Below, piece by piece: positions 1 to 8,301 of a stretch of DNA of 64,000 bases. The notes below the pieces were generated by a model, which saw nothing but the letters and a program-made list of their open reading frames with translations, searched no databases and was not told the DNA's origin. Both the position numbers and the translations under genes were made by a program. Source of the stretch: an uncultured Duncaniella sp. (GTDB taxonomy: Bacteria > Bacteroidota > Bacteroidia > Bacteroidales > Muribaculaceae). Within the stretch, counting starts at the first letter, position 1. Every line of letters begins with the position of its first letter. The stretch covers positions 72,796-136,795 of the forward strand of contig CAJUKP010000006.1 of the NCBI GenBank assembly GCA_910587165.1, read 5' to 3'.

Positions 1-1
1 C

Positions 2-1474
2 CTCACGGAAATACGGAACCGGATAGGCTATCTTGTTGAGGTTGGCCTCGGTTATCTCACTCTTGACCGTCTCAGCAATTCACTTTCCGGCGGTGAGAGC
101 CAGCGCATCAATCTTGCCACATCTCTCGGCAGTAGTCTCGTAGGCTCGCTTTACATCCTTGACGAACCGTCCATCGGTCTGCATTCCCGGGATACAGGCC
201 GTCTGATCAGCGTCTTGAAAAAGCTGCGCGATCTTGGCAACACGGTTGTCGTTGTAGAGCATGACGAGGAAATAATGCGCGAGGCTGACTATCTGATTGA
301 TGTCGGCCCTGACGCGGGTCGCCTCGGCGGCGAGATTATTTTCCAGGGAAAGCCGCTCGCAATCGGAGACCTGACATCCGCTCCCGGTGCCGACAGGAGT
401 TACACCGCACGTTATCTAAGCGGAGAGCTTTCAATCCCCGTGCCATCCGGCAGACGCAAATGGCGTGACTATATAAAGATAAACGGTGCAAGCGAGCACA
501 ATCTCAAGAATATTGACGTCACATTTCCACTTGGTGTGATGACTGTGGTCACCGGAGTCTCAGGTTCCGGCAAATCGACTCTCGTCCGTGATATTCTGTA
601 CCGTGCCCTTAACAGGCAGTTAGGAAATCCGGGTGACGCACCGGCTCAGTTCAGGTCAATCTCCGGAGACATCTCCCGGGTGAAAAATGTGGAGTTTGTT
701 GACCAGAATCCTATAGGAAAGTCAACCCGCTCCAATCCGGCCACATATCTGAAGGCTTTTGAGGAGATACGCCGTCTTTTTGCCTCTACCCAAGCCGCCA
801 AGCAGATGGGATTCACCCATTCCCATTTCTCCTTCAATTCCGATGGAGGACGTTGCGATGCCTGCAAAGGTGAAGGTGTCATAAATATAGAGATGCAATT
901 CATGGCCGACATCACTATTCCCTGCGAGGAGTGTCACGGACAAAGATACAAGAAAGAGATTCTCGAGATAACGTATCGCGGAAAAAACATTTACGATATA
1001 CTTGAGATGACCATCAATCAGGCCATCGAATTCTTTGGCGAGGAAGCCGGCACCCAGGAGAAACGGATCATCCGACGTCTGAAGCCACTGCAGGATGTCG
1101 GACTTGGCTACATAAAGATCGGTCAGAACTCATCGTCACTCTCAGGAGGCGAGAACCAGCGTGTCAAACTTGCATCATTTTTTGCCGACGAGTCTCGCGA
1201 ACCAACAATGTACATATTCGACGAACCTACAACCGGCCTTCATTTCCACGACATTGCCACCCTGATGAAATCGTTTGACAGACTTATCACGATGGGGCAC
1301 ACCGTGGTTATAATCGAGCACAATATGGACGTGATAAAATGTGCCGACCATATAATCGACATTGGCCCGGAAGGTGGCGATGGCGGAGGCAAGGTCGTGG
1401 CCACCGGAACTCCGGAAGAAATAGCATCATGCCCGGAATCATATACCGGACAATACCTTAGAGAGAAACTTTAG
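2..1474 (+). CDS. uvrA: UvrABC system protein A, C-terminal part (gene cut by window start)
   Basis: The frame is open from base 2, so the gene begins before the window; 490 residues are visible of a family normally about 940. UvrA is the DNA-damage sensing ATPase of nucleotide excision repair; it acts as a dimer on DNA with UvrB. The visible part starts in the first ATPase half with an ABC signature LSGGESQRI (about residues 28-36) and Walker B LYILDEPSIGLH. It then carries the second Walker A GVSGSGKST, the zinc finger CDAC...CEEC with about 19 residues between the pairs, the second signature LSGGENQRV, Walker B IFDEPTTGLHF and a closing TGQYL motif. All key residues are present. The stop overlaps the convergent downstream gene by 4 bases. 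Bacteroidales often carry more than one UvrA paralogue; which one this is cannot be told without the N-terminus. Confidence 0.95.
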   Translation, partial: LTEIRNRIGYLVEVGLGYLTLDRLSNSLSGGESQRINLATSLGSSLVGSLYILDEPSIGLHSRDTGRLISVLKKLRDLGNTVVVVEHDEEIMREADYLIDVGPDAGRLGGEIIFQGKPLAIGDLTSAPGADRSYTARYLSGELSIPVPSGRRKWRDYIKINGASEHNLKNIDVTFPLGVMTVVTGVSGSGKSTLVRDILYRALNRQLGNPGDAPAQFRSISGDISRVKNVEFVDQNPIGKSTRSNPATYLKAFEEIRRLFASTQAAKQMGFTHSHFSFNSDGGRCDACKGEGVINIEMQFMADITIPCEECHGQRYKKEILEITYRGKNIYDILEMTINQAIEFFGEEAGTQEKRIIRRLKPLQDVGLGYIKIGQNSSSLSGGENQRVKLASFFADESREPTMYIFDEPTTGLHFHDIATLMKSFDRLITMGHTVVIIEHNMDVIKCADHIIDIGPEGGDGGGKVVATGTPEEIASCPESYTGQYLREKL

Positions 1475-1731
1475 ACTATTAATCTGACATTACCTCCGGC
1501 ATTGATCCTGTAACGTTCCGATATGCCGGAGGTTACATCTGTCACTACATAGACAAAGGCTTCCCGGTCTGAATTCTCATTCATCTTAGCATCAAATGCA
1601 GCATTTACGGCATCACTGACGCTGTGGAAACCGGTTCCTTTGTAGGTAGCCACCTTATCGCCGTTGGTGTTGAAGATTTCCACCTTTATATTGTCGGAAG
1701 TGTCAATACGCTCATTCATTCTTATATGCAT
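1471..1731 (-). CDS. Small conserved hypothetical protein (86 aa)
   Basis: I know no function for this family, but small proteins with the same core (NERID...IKVEIFNTNGDKVA, GTGF, a C-terminal YRINAGGNVRLIV) seem common in Bacteroidales. The sequence looks like a compact soluble beta-rich domain with no signal peptide or membrane segment. A GTG codon at 1782 would add 17 poorly conserved-looking residues; I prefer the ATG at 1731 (MHIRMNERI), and the ATG at 1719 is also possible. The gene is convergent with uvrA (4-base overlap) and divergent from the Smr gene at 1817, so it is probably transcribed alone. Confidence 0.7.
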   Translation of the reverse strand: MHIRMNERIDTSDNIKVEIFNTNGDKVATYKGTGFHSVSDAVNAAFDAKMNENSDREAFVYVVTDVTSGISERYRINAGGNVRLIV

Positions 1732-1816
1732 TTTAATGTTTAAAATAGTTAAACAACAGGAGTAATTGATTTGTTCCGTCACACATTTTGTAATTTTACA
1801 ATAAAATAGAACTGAT

Positions 1817-2878
1817 ATGGCAAAAATAGGAGATCACGTCCGCTTCCTCAACTCGATCGGAGGCGGAAAGATTACGAGAATAGAAGGGAACATAGCATAC
1901 GTTGACGACAACGGATTCGAGACCCCTACCCTGCTTCGCGAATGTGTCGTTGTAGCCCCGGCTGAAGAGACAAGAGGAAAGGTGGCCAATAATATGGCAG
2001 CCCTCGAGGTTGAAGTGAAGCCGAAATCCCCGGATCACAACCGCAGCGTCGAGACAGCGCCACAGCCCGAGGAAACACCGGAGGGGGAGAAGCTTAATAT
2101 CACTCTTGCGTTTGAACCGTCCGATATAAAGCATCTCAACACCTCAACGTTCGATACATATCTTGTCAACGACTCAAACTATTATCTGTATTTCACATAT
2201 ATGTCACGAGCCGACGAATCGACAGGCTGGACCACAAGATATGCAGGCGTTGTCGAACCAAACATACAGGTATTCCTTGAAGAGATCGCCGGAACCGATC
2301 TTCCGGCTATGGACCGGATTGCTGTCCAGATGATCGCTTTCAAGGATGGTCGTGAATTCAAACTGAAATCTCCTGTAGCTGTCGAGACAGCGCTCGATAC
2401 AACTAAATTCTTCAAAATGCACTGCTTCAAGGAGAATGTTTATTTTGAGAAGGATGTAATCGCTCTCAATATAGTCACCAACGACCGTCCTTTGTCAAGA
2501 ATGGTCATCGACTCAGGTCGCCTGGAGGAAGGGTTGAAACAGAAAAAAGCCGCCGACCGTCCTAAAAGACAACCGGTGAAGAAACAAAAGCTCACCTCTG
2601 TGCTCGAGGTGGATCTGCACATCACGGAACTTGTCGACTCTACAGCCGGTCTGTCTCCGGCTGATATGCTCAATCTGCAGGTCGATGAATTCCGCAAGGT
2701 AATGGATGAGAATCTCAAGAACCACGGAAGAAAGATAGTCTTCATCCATGGCAAAGGTGAAGGTGTACTCCGGAGCGCGCTCATGAAGGAACTCAACCAC
2801 CGGTATAAAGGCCATGACGTTCAGGACGCATCGTTCCGCGAATATGGCTTCGGCGCCACGCAAGTCACCATAAGATAG
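1817..2878 (+). CDS. DUF2027 and Smr domain protein (353 aa)
   Basis: The N-terminal part (about 1-80, MAKIGDHVRFLNSIGGGKI) resembles the DUF2027 beta-barrel found in Bacteroidetes Smr proteins; the C-terminal ~90 residues are a Smr domain, with the VDLHI strand and the HGKGEGVLR motif typical of MutS2/Smr nucleases or nucleic-acid binders. A middle domain (about 90-215) of unknown fold and a Lys-rich linker separate them. The role is likely in nucleic acid binding or cleavage, unproven. A TAATTTTA box at 1791-1798 sits 18 bases before the ATG and may be the -7 element. The EFR1 gene follows after 7 bases. Confidence 0.85.
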   Translation: MAKIGDHVRFLNSIGGGKITRIEGNIAYVDDNGFETPTLLRECVVVAPAEETRGKVANNMAALEVEVKPKSPDHNRSVETAPQPEETPEGEKLNITLAFEPSDIKHLNTSTFDTYLVNDSNYYLYFTYMSRADESTGWTTRYAGVVEPNIQVFLEEIAGTDLPAMDRIAVQMIAFKDGREFKLKSPVAVETALDTTKFFKMHCFKENVYFEKDVIALNIVTNDRPLSRMVIDSGRLEEGLKQKKAADRPKRQPVKKQKLTSVLEVDLHITELVDSTAGLSPADMLNLQVDEFRKVMDENLKNHGRKIVFIHGKGEGVLRSALMKELNHRYKGHDVQDASFREYGFGATQVTIR

Positions 2879-2885
2879 AACCGGG

Positions 2886-3662
2886 ATGATCATCTGGTTT
2901 TCGGGAACAGGCAACAGCCGCGCTGTGGCTGAAGAGCTCGGCAAGCTGACGGGAGGAGAGACAATAAGTCTCCCCTCCGCCATTGCCTCCGGAGGAAATG
3001 TCAGTGTTCCATCGGGCGACAATGATGTGATATGGGTATTTCCCGTCCATTCTTGGGGCGTTCCGGAGGTCGTCAGGCAGATGATACACGATATTGACAT
3101 CACCGGAGAAGATCTGACACACCATCTTGTTGCCACCTGCGGTGACGATTGCGGCTACACCGACAGAATGTGGCGACATGATATGGAACAGAAAGGATGG
3201 TCCACTGGCGGGGCCTACACTGTCATAATGCCGAACACATACGTCACCTTCCCATTCTTTGATGTGGACACACCTGAGGTAAGAGACCGCAAGCTTTCGG
3301 CCATGAACGACCGCATAGCAGCCATAGCCAAGGATATAACGGAGCGACAGAATCACACAGATGTCAAACATGGTTCATTTCCGTCACTAAAAACCGGGGT
3401 TATCTATCCTTTCTTCATGAGACACCTCATCCGGCCGGATAAGTTCAAGGTGTCAGACAGCTGTATCTCATGCGGGAAATGCGCCGGAATATGCCCGTTG
3501 GACAACATAACACTCGACAGGGACCGGAAGCCATCCTGGGGCAAAAGATGCTGCACCTGTCTCGCGTGCTATCATATATGCCCCTCACGGGCCATTTCAT
3601 ACGGCTCGTTGACAAAGGGAAAGGGCCAATATTATTTCGGCATCAATGACAGGAAGCGGTAA
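2886..3662 (+). CDS. EFR1-family ferredoxin (flavodoxin-like domain plus two 4Fe-4S clusters)
   Basis: The N-terminus has a flavodoxin-type FMN phosphate loop (SGTGNS, residues 6-11). The C-terminal third carries two 4Fe-4S motifs, CISCGKCAGICP and CCTCLACYHICP. This architecture is that of EFR1 family ferredoxins, cytoplasmic electron carriers of anaerobes with no well-fixed partner. The length (258 aa) is normal for the family. It lies 7 bases behind the Smr gene and probably shares its transcript. Its last 31 bases overlap the 3' end of the convergent folA gene. Confidence 0.9.
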   Translation: MIIWFSGTGNSRAVAEELGKLTGGETISLPSAIASGGNVSVPSGDNDVIWVFPVHSWGVPEVVRQMIHDIDITGEDLTHHLVATCGDDCGYTDRMWRHDMEQKGWSTGGAYTVIMPNTYVTFPFFDVDTPEVRDRKLSAMNDRIAAIAKDITERQNHTDVKHGSFPSLKTGVIYPFFMRHLIRPDKFKVSDSCISCGKCAGICPLDNITLDRDRKPSWGKRCCTCLACYHICPSRAISYGSLTKGKGQYYFGINDRKR

Positions 3663-4111
3663 CGCACTCCGGTGCGCGGATCAACCTCCGTGAACTCAAT
3701 GTCATCAGGTAAGTCTATGTGAGGAAATTTCACTTCCGCATCAGGAGATTCCGCATCAATCAGAGTAAGCTCTATCCTATCTGCCAAAGGAAGTGCCTGA
3801 CGGTAAATCTCACCACCTCCAATCACAAAAACCGACTCCGACTCCCGGCACATATCCAAGGCTTCATCAAGTGAATGGGCTATCTCAACCCCTTGATGCT
3901 CATATCCGGGCGAACGGGTAATAACTATATTCCGCCTCCCGGGGAGCGGGCCGTTCGGAAATGACTCGAATGTCTTCCTTCCCATAATTATAGGGTGTCC
4001 CATGGTCAAAGCCTTGAATCGTTTCAGATCTGCCGATATATGATATAGAAGATCTCCGGCATGACCGATTGCAAGATCCCTGGTAGCGGCGACAATAATA
4101 ATCATCTTCAT
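3632..4111 (-). CDS. folA: Dihydrofolate reductase
   Basis: The 159-residue length, the N-terminal IIVAATRDLAIGHAGDLLYH, the catalytic acidic residue D28 in ISADLKRF, the NADPH-binding MGRKTFES and the VIGGGEIY motif are those of bacterial DHFR. It reduces dihydrofolate to tetrahydrofolate in the cytoplasm, renewing the cofactor used up by ThyA. Its ATG overlaps the thyA stop by 4 bases (ATGA), so the two are translationally coupled. The 3' end overlaps the convergent EFR1 gene by 31 bases. Confidence 0.97.
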   Translation of the reverse strand: MKMIIIVAATRDLAIGHAGDLLYHISADLKRFKALTMGHPIIMGRKTFESFPNGPLPGRRNIVITRSPGYEHQGVEIAHSLDEALDMCRESESVFVIGGGEIYRQALPLADRIELTLIDAESPDAEVKFPHIDLPDDIEFTEVDPRTGVRYRFLSLMPK

Positions 4112-4902
4112 ACGGCCACCTCTCCTTTTATATGAGGCTGGGCCTCATAACCCTCAAGTGTGAAATCCTCATACTTGAAGTCAAAAATGTCTTTCACCTC
4201 GGGGTTCAGTTTCATAACCGGAAGCTTTCCGGGCACACGCTGAAGCTGAGTCCTGACCTGTTCGAAATGGTTGTGATATATATGTGTGTCACCCAATGTA
4301 TGTATGAATTCTCCGGGTTCGAGACCTGTCACCTGTGCCACCATCAGCAGCAACAGCGCGTATGATGCTATATTGAACGGAACACCGAGAAAACAGTCGG
4401 CGCTACGCTGATACAGCTGCAGCGACAGACGGCCGTCGGCAACGTAGAACTGAAACAATATATGGCAAGGGGGAAGAGCCATACCGGGAATGTCGGCAAC
4501 ATTCCATGCGCTCACGATTATACGCCGTGACTCCGGATTATTCTTTATGGTCTCGATCACTTCCCTGATCTGGTCGATATGTCCACCGTCATAGTCGGGC
4601 CATGAACGCCATTGATATCCGTAGATATGGCCTAAGTCTCCGTCGGGACGGGCCCACTCGTTCCATATCCTCACCCCATGCTCCTGGAGATATTTCACAT
4701 TCGTATCCCCTTTCAGAAACCACAGCAACTCATAGATAATGGACTTCAGATGCAATTTTTTTGTCGTGAGCAATGGAAATCCCTCACGCAGGTCAAAACG
4801 CATCTGATATCCGAAGATACTACGGGTGCCCGTACCTGTACGGTCGCCGCGGTCGACACCTTCAGTCATTATCTTGTCAAGGAGCTCGAGATATTGTCTC
4901 AT
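4108..4902 (-). CDS. thyA: Thymidylate synthase
   Basis: The 264 residues match the full E. coli-type length. The catalytic cysteine is C146 in LPPCHILFQFYV, followed by LQLYQRSADCFLGVPFNIASY and the HIYHNH motif. The enzyme makes dTMP from dUMP and methylene-tetrahydrofolate, producing dihydrofolate that FolA, encoded next, recycles. The gene starts 16 bases after the polyferredoxin gene and overlaps folA by 4 bases, so these three form one minus-strand unit. Confidence 0.98.
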   Translation of the reverse strand: MRQYLELLDKIMTEGVDRGDRTGTGTRSIFGYQMRFDLREGFPLLTTKKLHLKSIIYELLWFLKGDTNVKYLQEHGVRIWNEWARPDGDLGHIYGYQWRSWPDYDGGHIDQIREVIETIKNNPESRRIIVSAWNVADIPGMALPPCHILFQFYVADGRLSLQLYQRSADCFLGVPFNIASYALLLLMVAQVTGLEPGEFIHTLGDTHIYHNHFEQVRTQLQRVPGKLPVMKLNPEVKDIFDFKYEDFTLEGYEAQPHIKGEVAV

Positions 4903-4918
4903 ATCAGTCTGTATAAAT

Positions 4919-6472
4919 CTATGAAAAACCGTTTACAACAATGGCTTTGTGCGGAGTGGCAGGACACACGAACTGACAGGCCCCGCATCCTATGCAGAGA
5001 GTTGCATCAACCACCGGGGCAAGCCCACGGTGAGCGATGCCCTTATCCACCATTTTTATGGCCTCCGGACGACAGGCCTCGGCACATCTGCCGCAATGTC
5101 TGTTACCGGAATAGGAAATACAATTGGTCAGCGTGACTGTGGCAAGCCCTACGGATGAATGGCGTTTCTCCTCCTTTGTCAATGGTTTCAGCGCACCGGT
5201 CGGACACAACTGCGTGCAACGTGTACAGCCGATCGCGCACTTGGCGATATCATAGTCCTTGACAGGATGGAGCGCTCTGAGAATACCATACTCGGTGGTT
5301 GACGGCCGCAACACTCCGGTCATGCAATGGGAGATACAGAGACCGCAACCCGTACAGCGGTCAAGAAATTCCTTCCGGTCAAAGACGCCGGGAGGTGTTA
5401 CTGGAATCTGCACTACCGACGGAGATTGCTTGTCGGATAGTCCCCCGGCAAGCCTGGTCGCTTTCTTCATCTTACCTATCACCGGAGAAGCGGCCATCAC
5501 AAGTCCTGCAGTCATGAAGGCCCTCCTGTCAAGCATAAGCTTCGCTCCGGGCAGGGTGTCCTTACCGCTTGCCTCGACTCGCCCTCCTCCAAATCCGGCG
5601 GCACTGCCGGCTACAGTATGCCGGCTACGCATCATCATAGGTATGGAAAGCTGGTGGCGTGTCATTGTGTAACGTATGGCATCGTTGGGACACACCGGAA
5701 GACAATCAAAACAGGTGACACAACGCGACATATCAACCACATGGGATGTCAGGTCAATACATTGCGACTTGCAGACGTGCTCACACACCCGACACTGTAT
5801 GCACTTGTCAGTATCAATGTCAATCCGGAACACCGAATATCTTGACACATATCCGAGCGTTGTCCCGACCGGACATATAGTGTTGCAGAACAGTCTTCCA
5901 CTTCTTGATGCGACGGCTGCGATGGCGCCGAGAATGACAAATGAAGATATGATACCTGTGGCCGAAGCTGCCCCAAGTGTAAGAGGACGTGATGAAAACA
6001 GATTGGACACCCATATCCATACGGGCTGAAGCACGTAGACACATCCTCGTGAATACAGGCTGTAAGGATCAAGAAATGTTATCACAACCGACATACCGAG
6101 AATGATCGACACTGCCACGATTGAAAGGGTGAGATTTCTCAACTTTCCTGACGGTTCGCGGTAATGATAGTCCCGGCGGTGGTCATGCATCCGGAGACGT
6201 GGCAACCGAGCAAAAAGATCCTGGAATGTACCGAGCGGACAGACTGTCGAGCAATAGAGCCGCCCGAACAGAAGTGTGGCTATGAGGATAACCACAATTG
6301 TAGCAAGGGAAAAGGCCATCGCAGCCGGGATGAATTGGATTTTAGCAAGGAATCCGGCAAGCTTTGGCACTGTCATGGAATGGCTCACGACAACAGCCGT
6401 GAGCATACCCGTAACCACCGAAGCCACTACTATGCGGCTCCAGCGCAATATGTTCGGTGTCTTATTAGCCAT
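4919..6472 (-). CDS. Polyferredoxin: NapH-like membrane half fused to a NapG-like ferredoxin half (517 aa)
   Basis: Residues 1-190 contain about four or five membrane segments with two CxxxCP motifs typical of NapH/MauN/CcoG-like proteins (CSTVCPLG at 74-81, CNTICPVG at 196-203). Then come two ferredoxin clusters (CIQCRVCEHVC at 224-234, CVTCFDCLPVCP at 251-262). At 315-332 there is an RR-x-F-M segment followed by a hydrophobic stretch, like a buried twin-arginine signal, after which three or four further Cys-rich 4Fe-4S motifs follow (373-505). So it reads as a NapH-type quinol dehydrogenase fused to a NapG-type ferredoxin. Its electron acceptor is not encoded nearby. A CAAAGTTA box (minus-strand TAACTTTG) lies 7 bases from the ATG. 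Confidence 0.85.
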   Translation of the reverse strand: MANKTPNILRWSRIVVASVVTGMLTAVVVSHSMTVPKLAGFLAKIQFIPAAMAFSLATIVVILIATLLFGRLYCSTVCPLGTFQDLFARLPRLRMHDHRRDYHYREPSGKLRNLTLSIVAVSIILGMSVVITFLDPYSLYSRGCVYVLQPVWIWVSNLFSSRPLTLGAASATGIISSFVILGAIAAVASRSGRLFCNTICPVGTTLGYVSRYSVFRIDIDTDKCIQCRVCEHVCKSQCIDLTSHVVDMSRCVTCFDCLPVCPNDAIRYTMTRHQLSIPMMMRSRHTVAGSAAGFGGGRVEASGKDTLPGAKLMLDRRAFMTAGLVMAASPVIGKMKKATRLAGGLSDKQSPSVVQIPVTPPGVFDRKEFLDRCTGCGLCISHCMTGVLRPSTTEYGILRALHPVKDYDIAKCAIGCTRCTQLCPTGALKPLTKEEKRHSSVGLATVTLTNCISYSGNRHCGRCAEACRPEAIKMVDKGIAHRGLAPVVDATLCIGCGACQFVCPATPHKAIVVNGFS

Positions 6473-6479
6473 TACACCG

Positions 6480-6487
6480 CAAAGTTA
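6480..6487 (-). promoter_or_regulatory. -7 box for the polyferredoxin-thyA-folA unit
   Basis: On the minus strand the site reads TAACTTTG, the Bacteroidetes -7 consensus, with 7 bases between it and the ATG at 6472. No good -33 box is visible at the usual distance. The implied 5' leader is only a few bases. Confidence 0.5.
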
Positions 6488-6532
6488 GCAAATTATAAGG
6501 ATATAACCGATGGTTATGACTTGACTTTTTCA

Positions 6533-7000
6533 TTATTCAATAGTGGCGATAGCCTCGGCGGCTATACCCTCACCCCGTCCTGCGAAACCGAGTTTCTCAG
6601 TCGTTGTGGCCTTGACTGAAACCATGTCGGTATCCACGCCAAGGTCTGAAGCCACATTGGCTATCATCTGCGGAATGAAATCAAGCAGTTTGGGACGTTG
6701 CGCTATTATGGTCACATCGACATTATTGACCTTGTATCCCTTTTCCTTCAGGAGCTCCACAACCCGCCTCAGAAGCACACGTGAGTCGGCCCCCTTGTAA
6801 TCAGGGTCAGTATCAGGGAAGTGATAACCTATATCGCGCATGGCGGCAGCTCCGAGCAGTGCGTCGGAAAGAGCATGAAGTGCCACATCCGCATCACTGT
6901 GGCCGAGAAGTCCATGTATATATGGTATCTTAACCCCGCAGAGTATCAAATCTCTGCCCTCCACCAACCGGTGGACATCATATCCGAGTCCGCATCTCAT
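6533..7000 (-). CDS. ispF: 2-C-methyl-D-erythritol 2,4-cyclodiphosphate synthase
   Basis: This is the fifth MEP-pathway (isoprenoid precursor) enzyme; it closes the cyclic diphosphate with release of CMP. The metal ligands D8 and H10 (GYDVHRL) and H42 (GHSDADVALHALSDALLGA) are present, as are the FPDTDP segment and the C-terminal KATTTEKLGFAGRGEGIAA. The length (155 aa) is standard. It begins 5 bases after porV stops, so it is very likely co-transcribed with it. Confidence 0.97.
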   Translation of the reverse strand: MRCGLGYDVHRLVEGRDLILCGVKIPYIHGLLGHSDADVALHALSDALLGAAAMRDIGYHFPDTDPDYKGADSRVLLRRVVELLKEKGYKVNNVDVTIIAQRPKLLDFIPQMIANVASDLGVDTDMVSVKATTTEKLGFAGRGEGIAAEAIATIE

Positions 7001-7005
7001 GATTC

Positions 7006-8205
7006 TTACTTTCTACCGAATATTTCTTTAAGACCATCCATATCAAAGGTCAGGGTGAAACGAAGTGTCTGATCGAGTGGTGATGTCTGGGCTGTCGCAA
7101 GCATATACGATGCATCGAGCCTGAGGACATTGAGAGCGAATCCTGCTCCAAGTCCGAAATACTGGAGATTACCCTTGGTCGGGTGCTGGTAATAGTAACC
7201 CGCACGGAGGAAGAACTGCTGGTTGTAGTTATACTCCGCACCCAGAGAGAAGGATATCTCCTTGAACTCCTCCGACATTCCACCGGGAGCATCGCCGAAT
7301 GACTTGAATATGCCCTTGATCGACGACATATTCTGCCAATCCTCATAAGCTTTTACGTATGCGATCTCACCGTCTGTTCCATCCTCGAAGTCATCGCGGC
7401 GCGGCATGGTCGGGACAAGAAGTTTGTTGAGATCAAGATTGAGAGAAAGGTTGTGGTAATCGGCCAGAGGGAATGTGAATGATGTACCTATTCGGAGGTT
7501 GGTGGGGAGAAAAGCCGGATTGTCACCATGATTATAATTGACCTTTGATCCGATGTTCGAGATGTCGAAACCCCACGACCACTGACACTCATTACGGCCG
7601 ATTATGGGATAAGTGGTATAGAATCCGGATATGTCAGCCGAGAAAGCGGAGGCACCTGTGGACTGGTCTCCGGCATAGCTCTCCGAGAAGCCGAGATCGG
7701 AATATATGTAACGGAACACCACACCCATCGAGAACTTCTCGGACAGCTTGCGCGAGTATCCGACATCAAACGACATCTCGTATGGATTGAGCGATGTACC
7801 TCCAGTGTCACCGGCGTTGTCCAAGGCAACTTCTCCAAGTGAAAAATAACGCAATGATGCCGAAACGGCCTGATTGTCATCCTGTCCGAGTTTCCAATAT
7901 CCCGCCAGATTGGCAAGGAATATGTCATTGACAAGTTTCCGGAGCCATGGAGTATAGCTGATACCGACTCCACCACGGCTGTACGCGAATGCATACTTGG
8001 ACGGATTCCAGAACTGACTGTTGACATCGGGATCAGTGGCAGCACCGAGATCACCCATGGAGGCTCCACGTGCATCGGGGGCTATGCCAAGTGAGGTCAC
8101 ACCGGTCTGGATCGGGTTGAAGTCGTTCTTACCGTCGGCATGGATGGCCACAGGGACTCCGGCGGCTATCGACAAGGTTAGCAATATCTTGGTTGTAATA
8201 TTCAT
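7006..8205 (-). CDS. porV: Type IX secretion outer membrane protein PorV (LptO)
   Basis: A signal peptide (about 1-23, ending in AIHADG) is followed by ITS-type PorV features: TGVTSLGIAPDARGASMGDLG near residues 36-56, SQFWNPSKYAFA, SYTPWLRKL and a long aromatic beta-barrel ending in TLRFTLTFD. PorV is the outer membrane shuttle that takes C-terminal-domain cargo from the Sov translocon to the PorU attachment complex. The 399-residue length is normal. No other T9SS gene is in the window, which is usual because these genes are scattered. The gene is followed directly by ispF and lies downstream of rlmD behind a terminator-like hairpin. Confidence 0.9.
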   Translation of the reverse strand: MNITTKILLTLSIAAGVPVAIHADGKNDFNPIQTGVTSLGIAPDARGASMGDLGAATDPDVNSQFWNPSKYAFAYSRGGVGISYTPWLRKLVNDIFLANLAGYWKLGQDDNQAVSASLRYFSLGEVALDNAGDTGGTSLNPYEMSFDVGYSRKLSEKFSMGVVFRYIYSDLGFSESYAGDQSTGASAFSADISGFYTTYPIIGRNECQWSWGFDISNIGSKVNYNHGDNPAFLPTNLRIGTSFTFPLADYHNLSLNLDLNKLLVPTMPRRDDFEDGTDGEIAYVKAYEDWQNMSSIKGIFKSFGDAPGGMSEEFKEISFSLGAEYNYNQQFFLRAGYYYQHPTKGNLQYFGLGAGFALNVLRLDASYMLATAQTSPLDQTLRFTLTFDMDGLKEIFGRK

Positions 8206-8247
8206 CAGTGGGATAAAATGCGATTATACACATTATTAATAACTCAA

Positions 8248-8292
8248 CTTTCATCCATTTATTGCCCCGGTGAGGGCTAAAATAGATGAAAG
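8248..8292 (-). terminator. Hairpin after rlmD
   Basis: An interrupted inverted repeat: CTTTCATC (8248-8255) pairs with GATGAAAG (8285-8292), then ATTT with AAAT and GCCC (8264-8267) with GGGC (8274-8277). It lies 10 bases beyond the rlmD stop in the minus direction; only a weak T-rich tail follows. Confidence 0.55.
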
Positions 8293-8301
8293 TCTCTGTT
8301 A

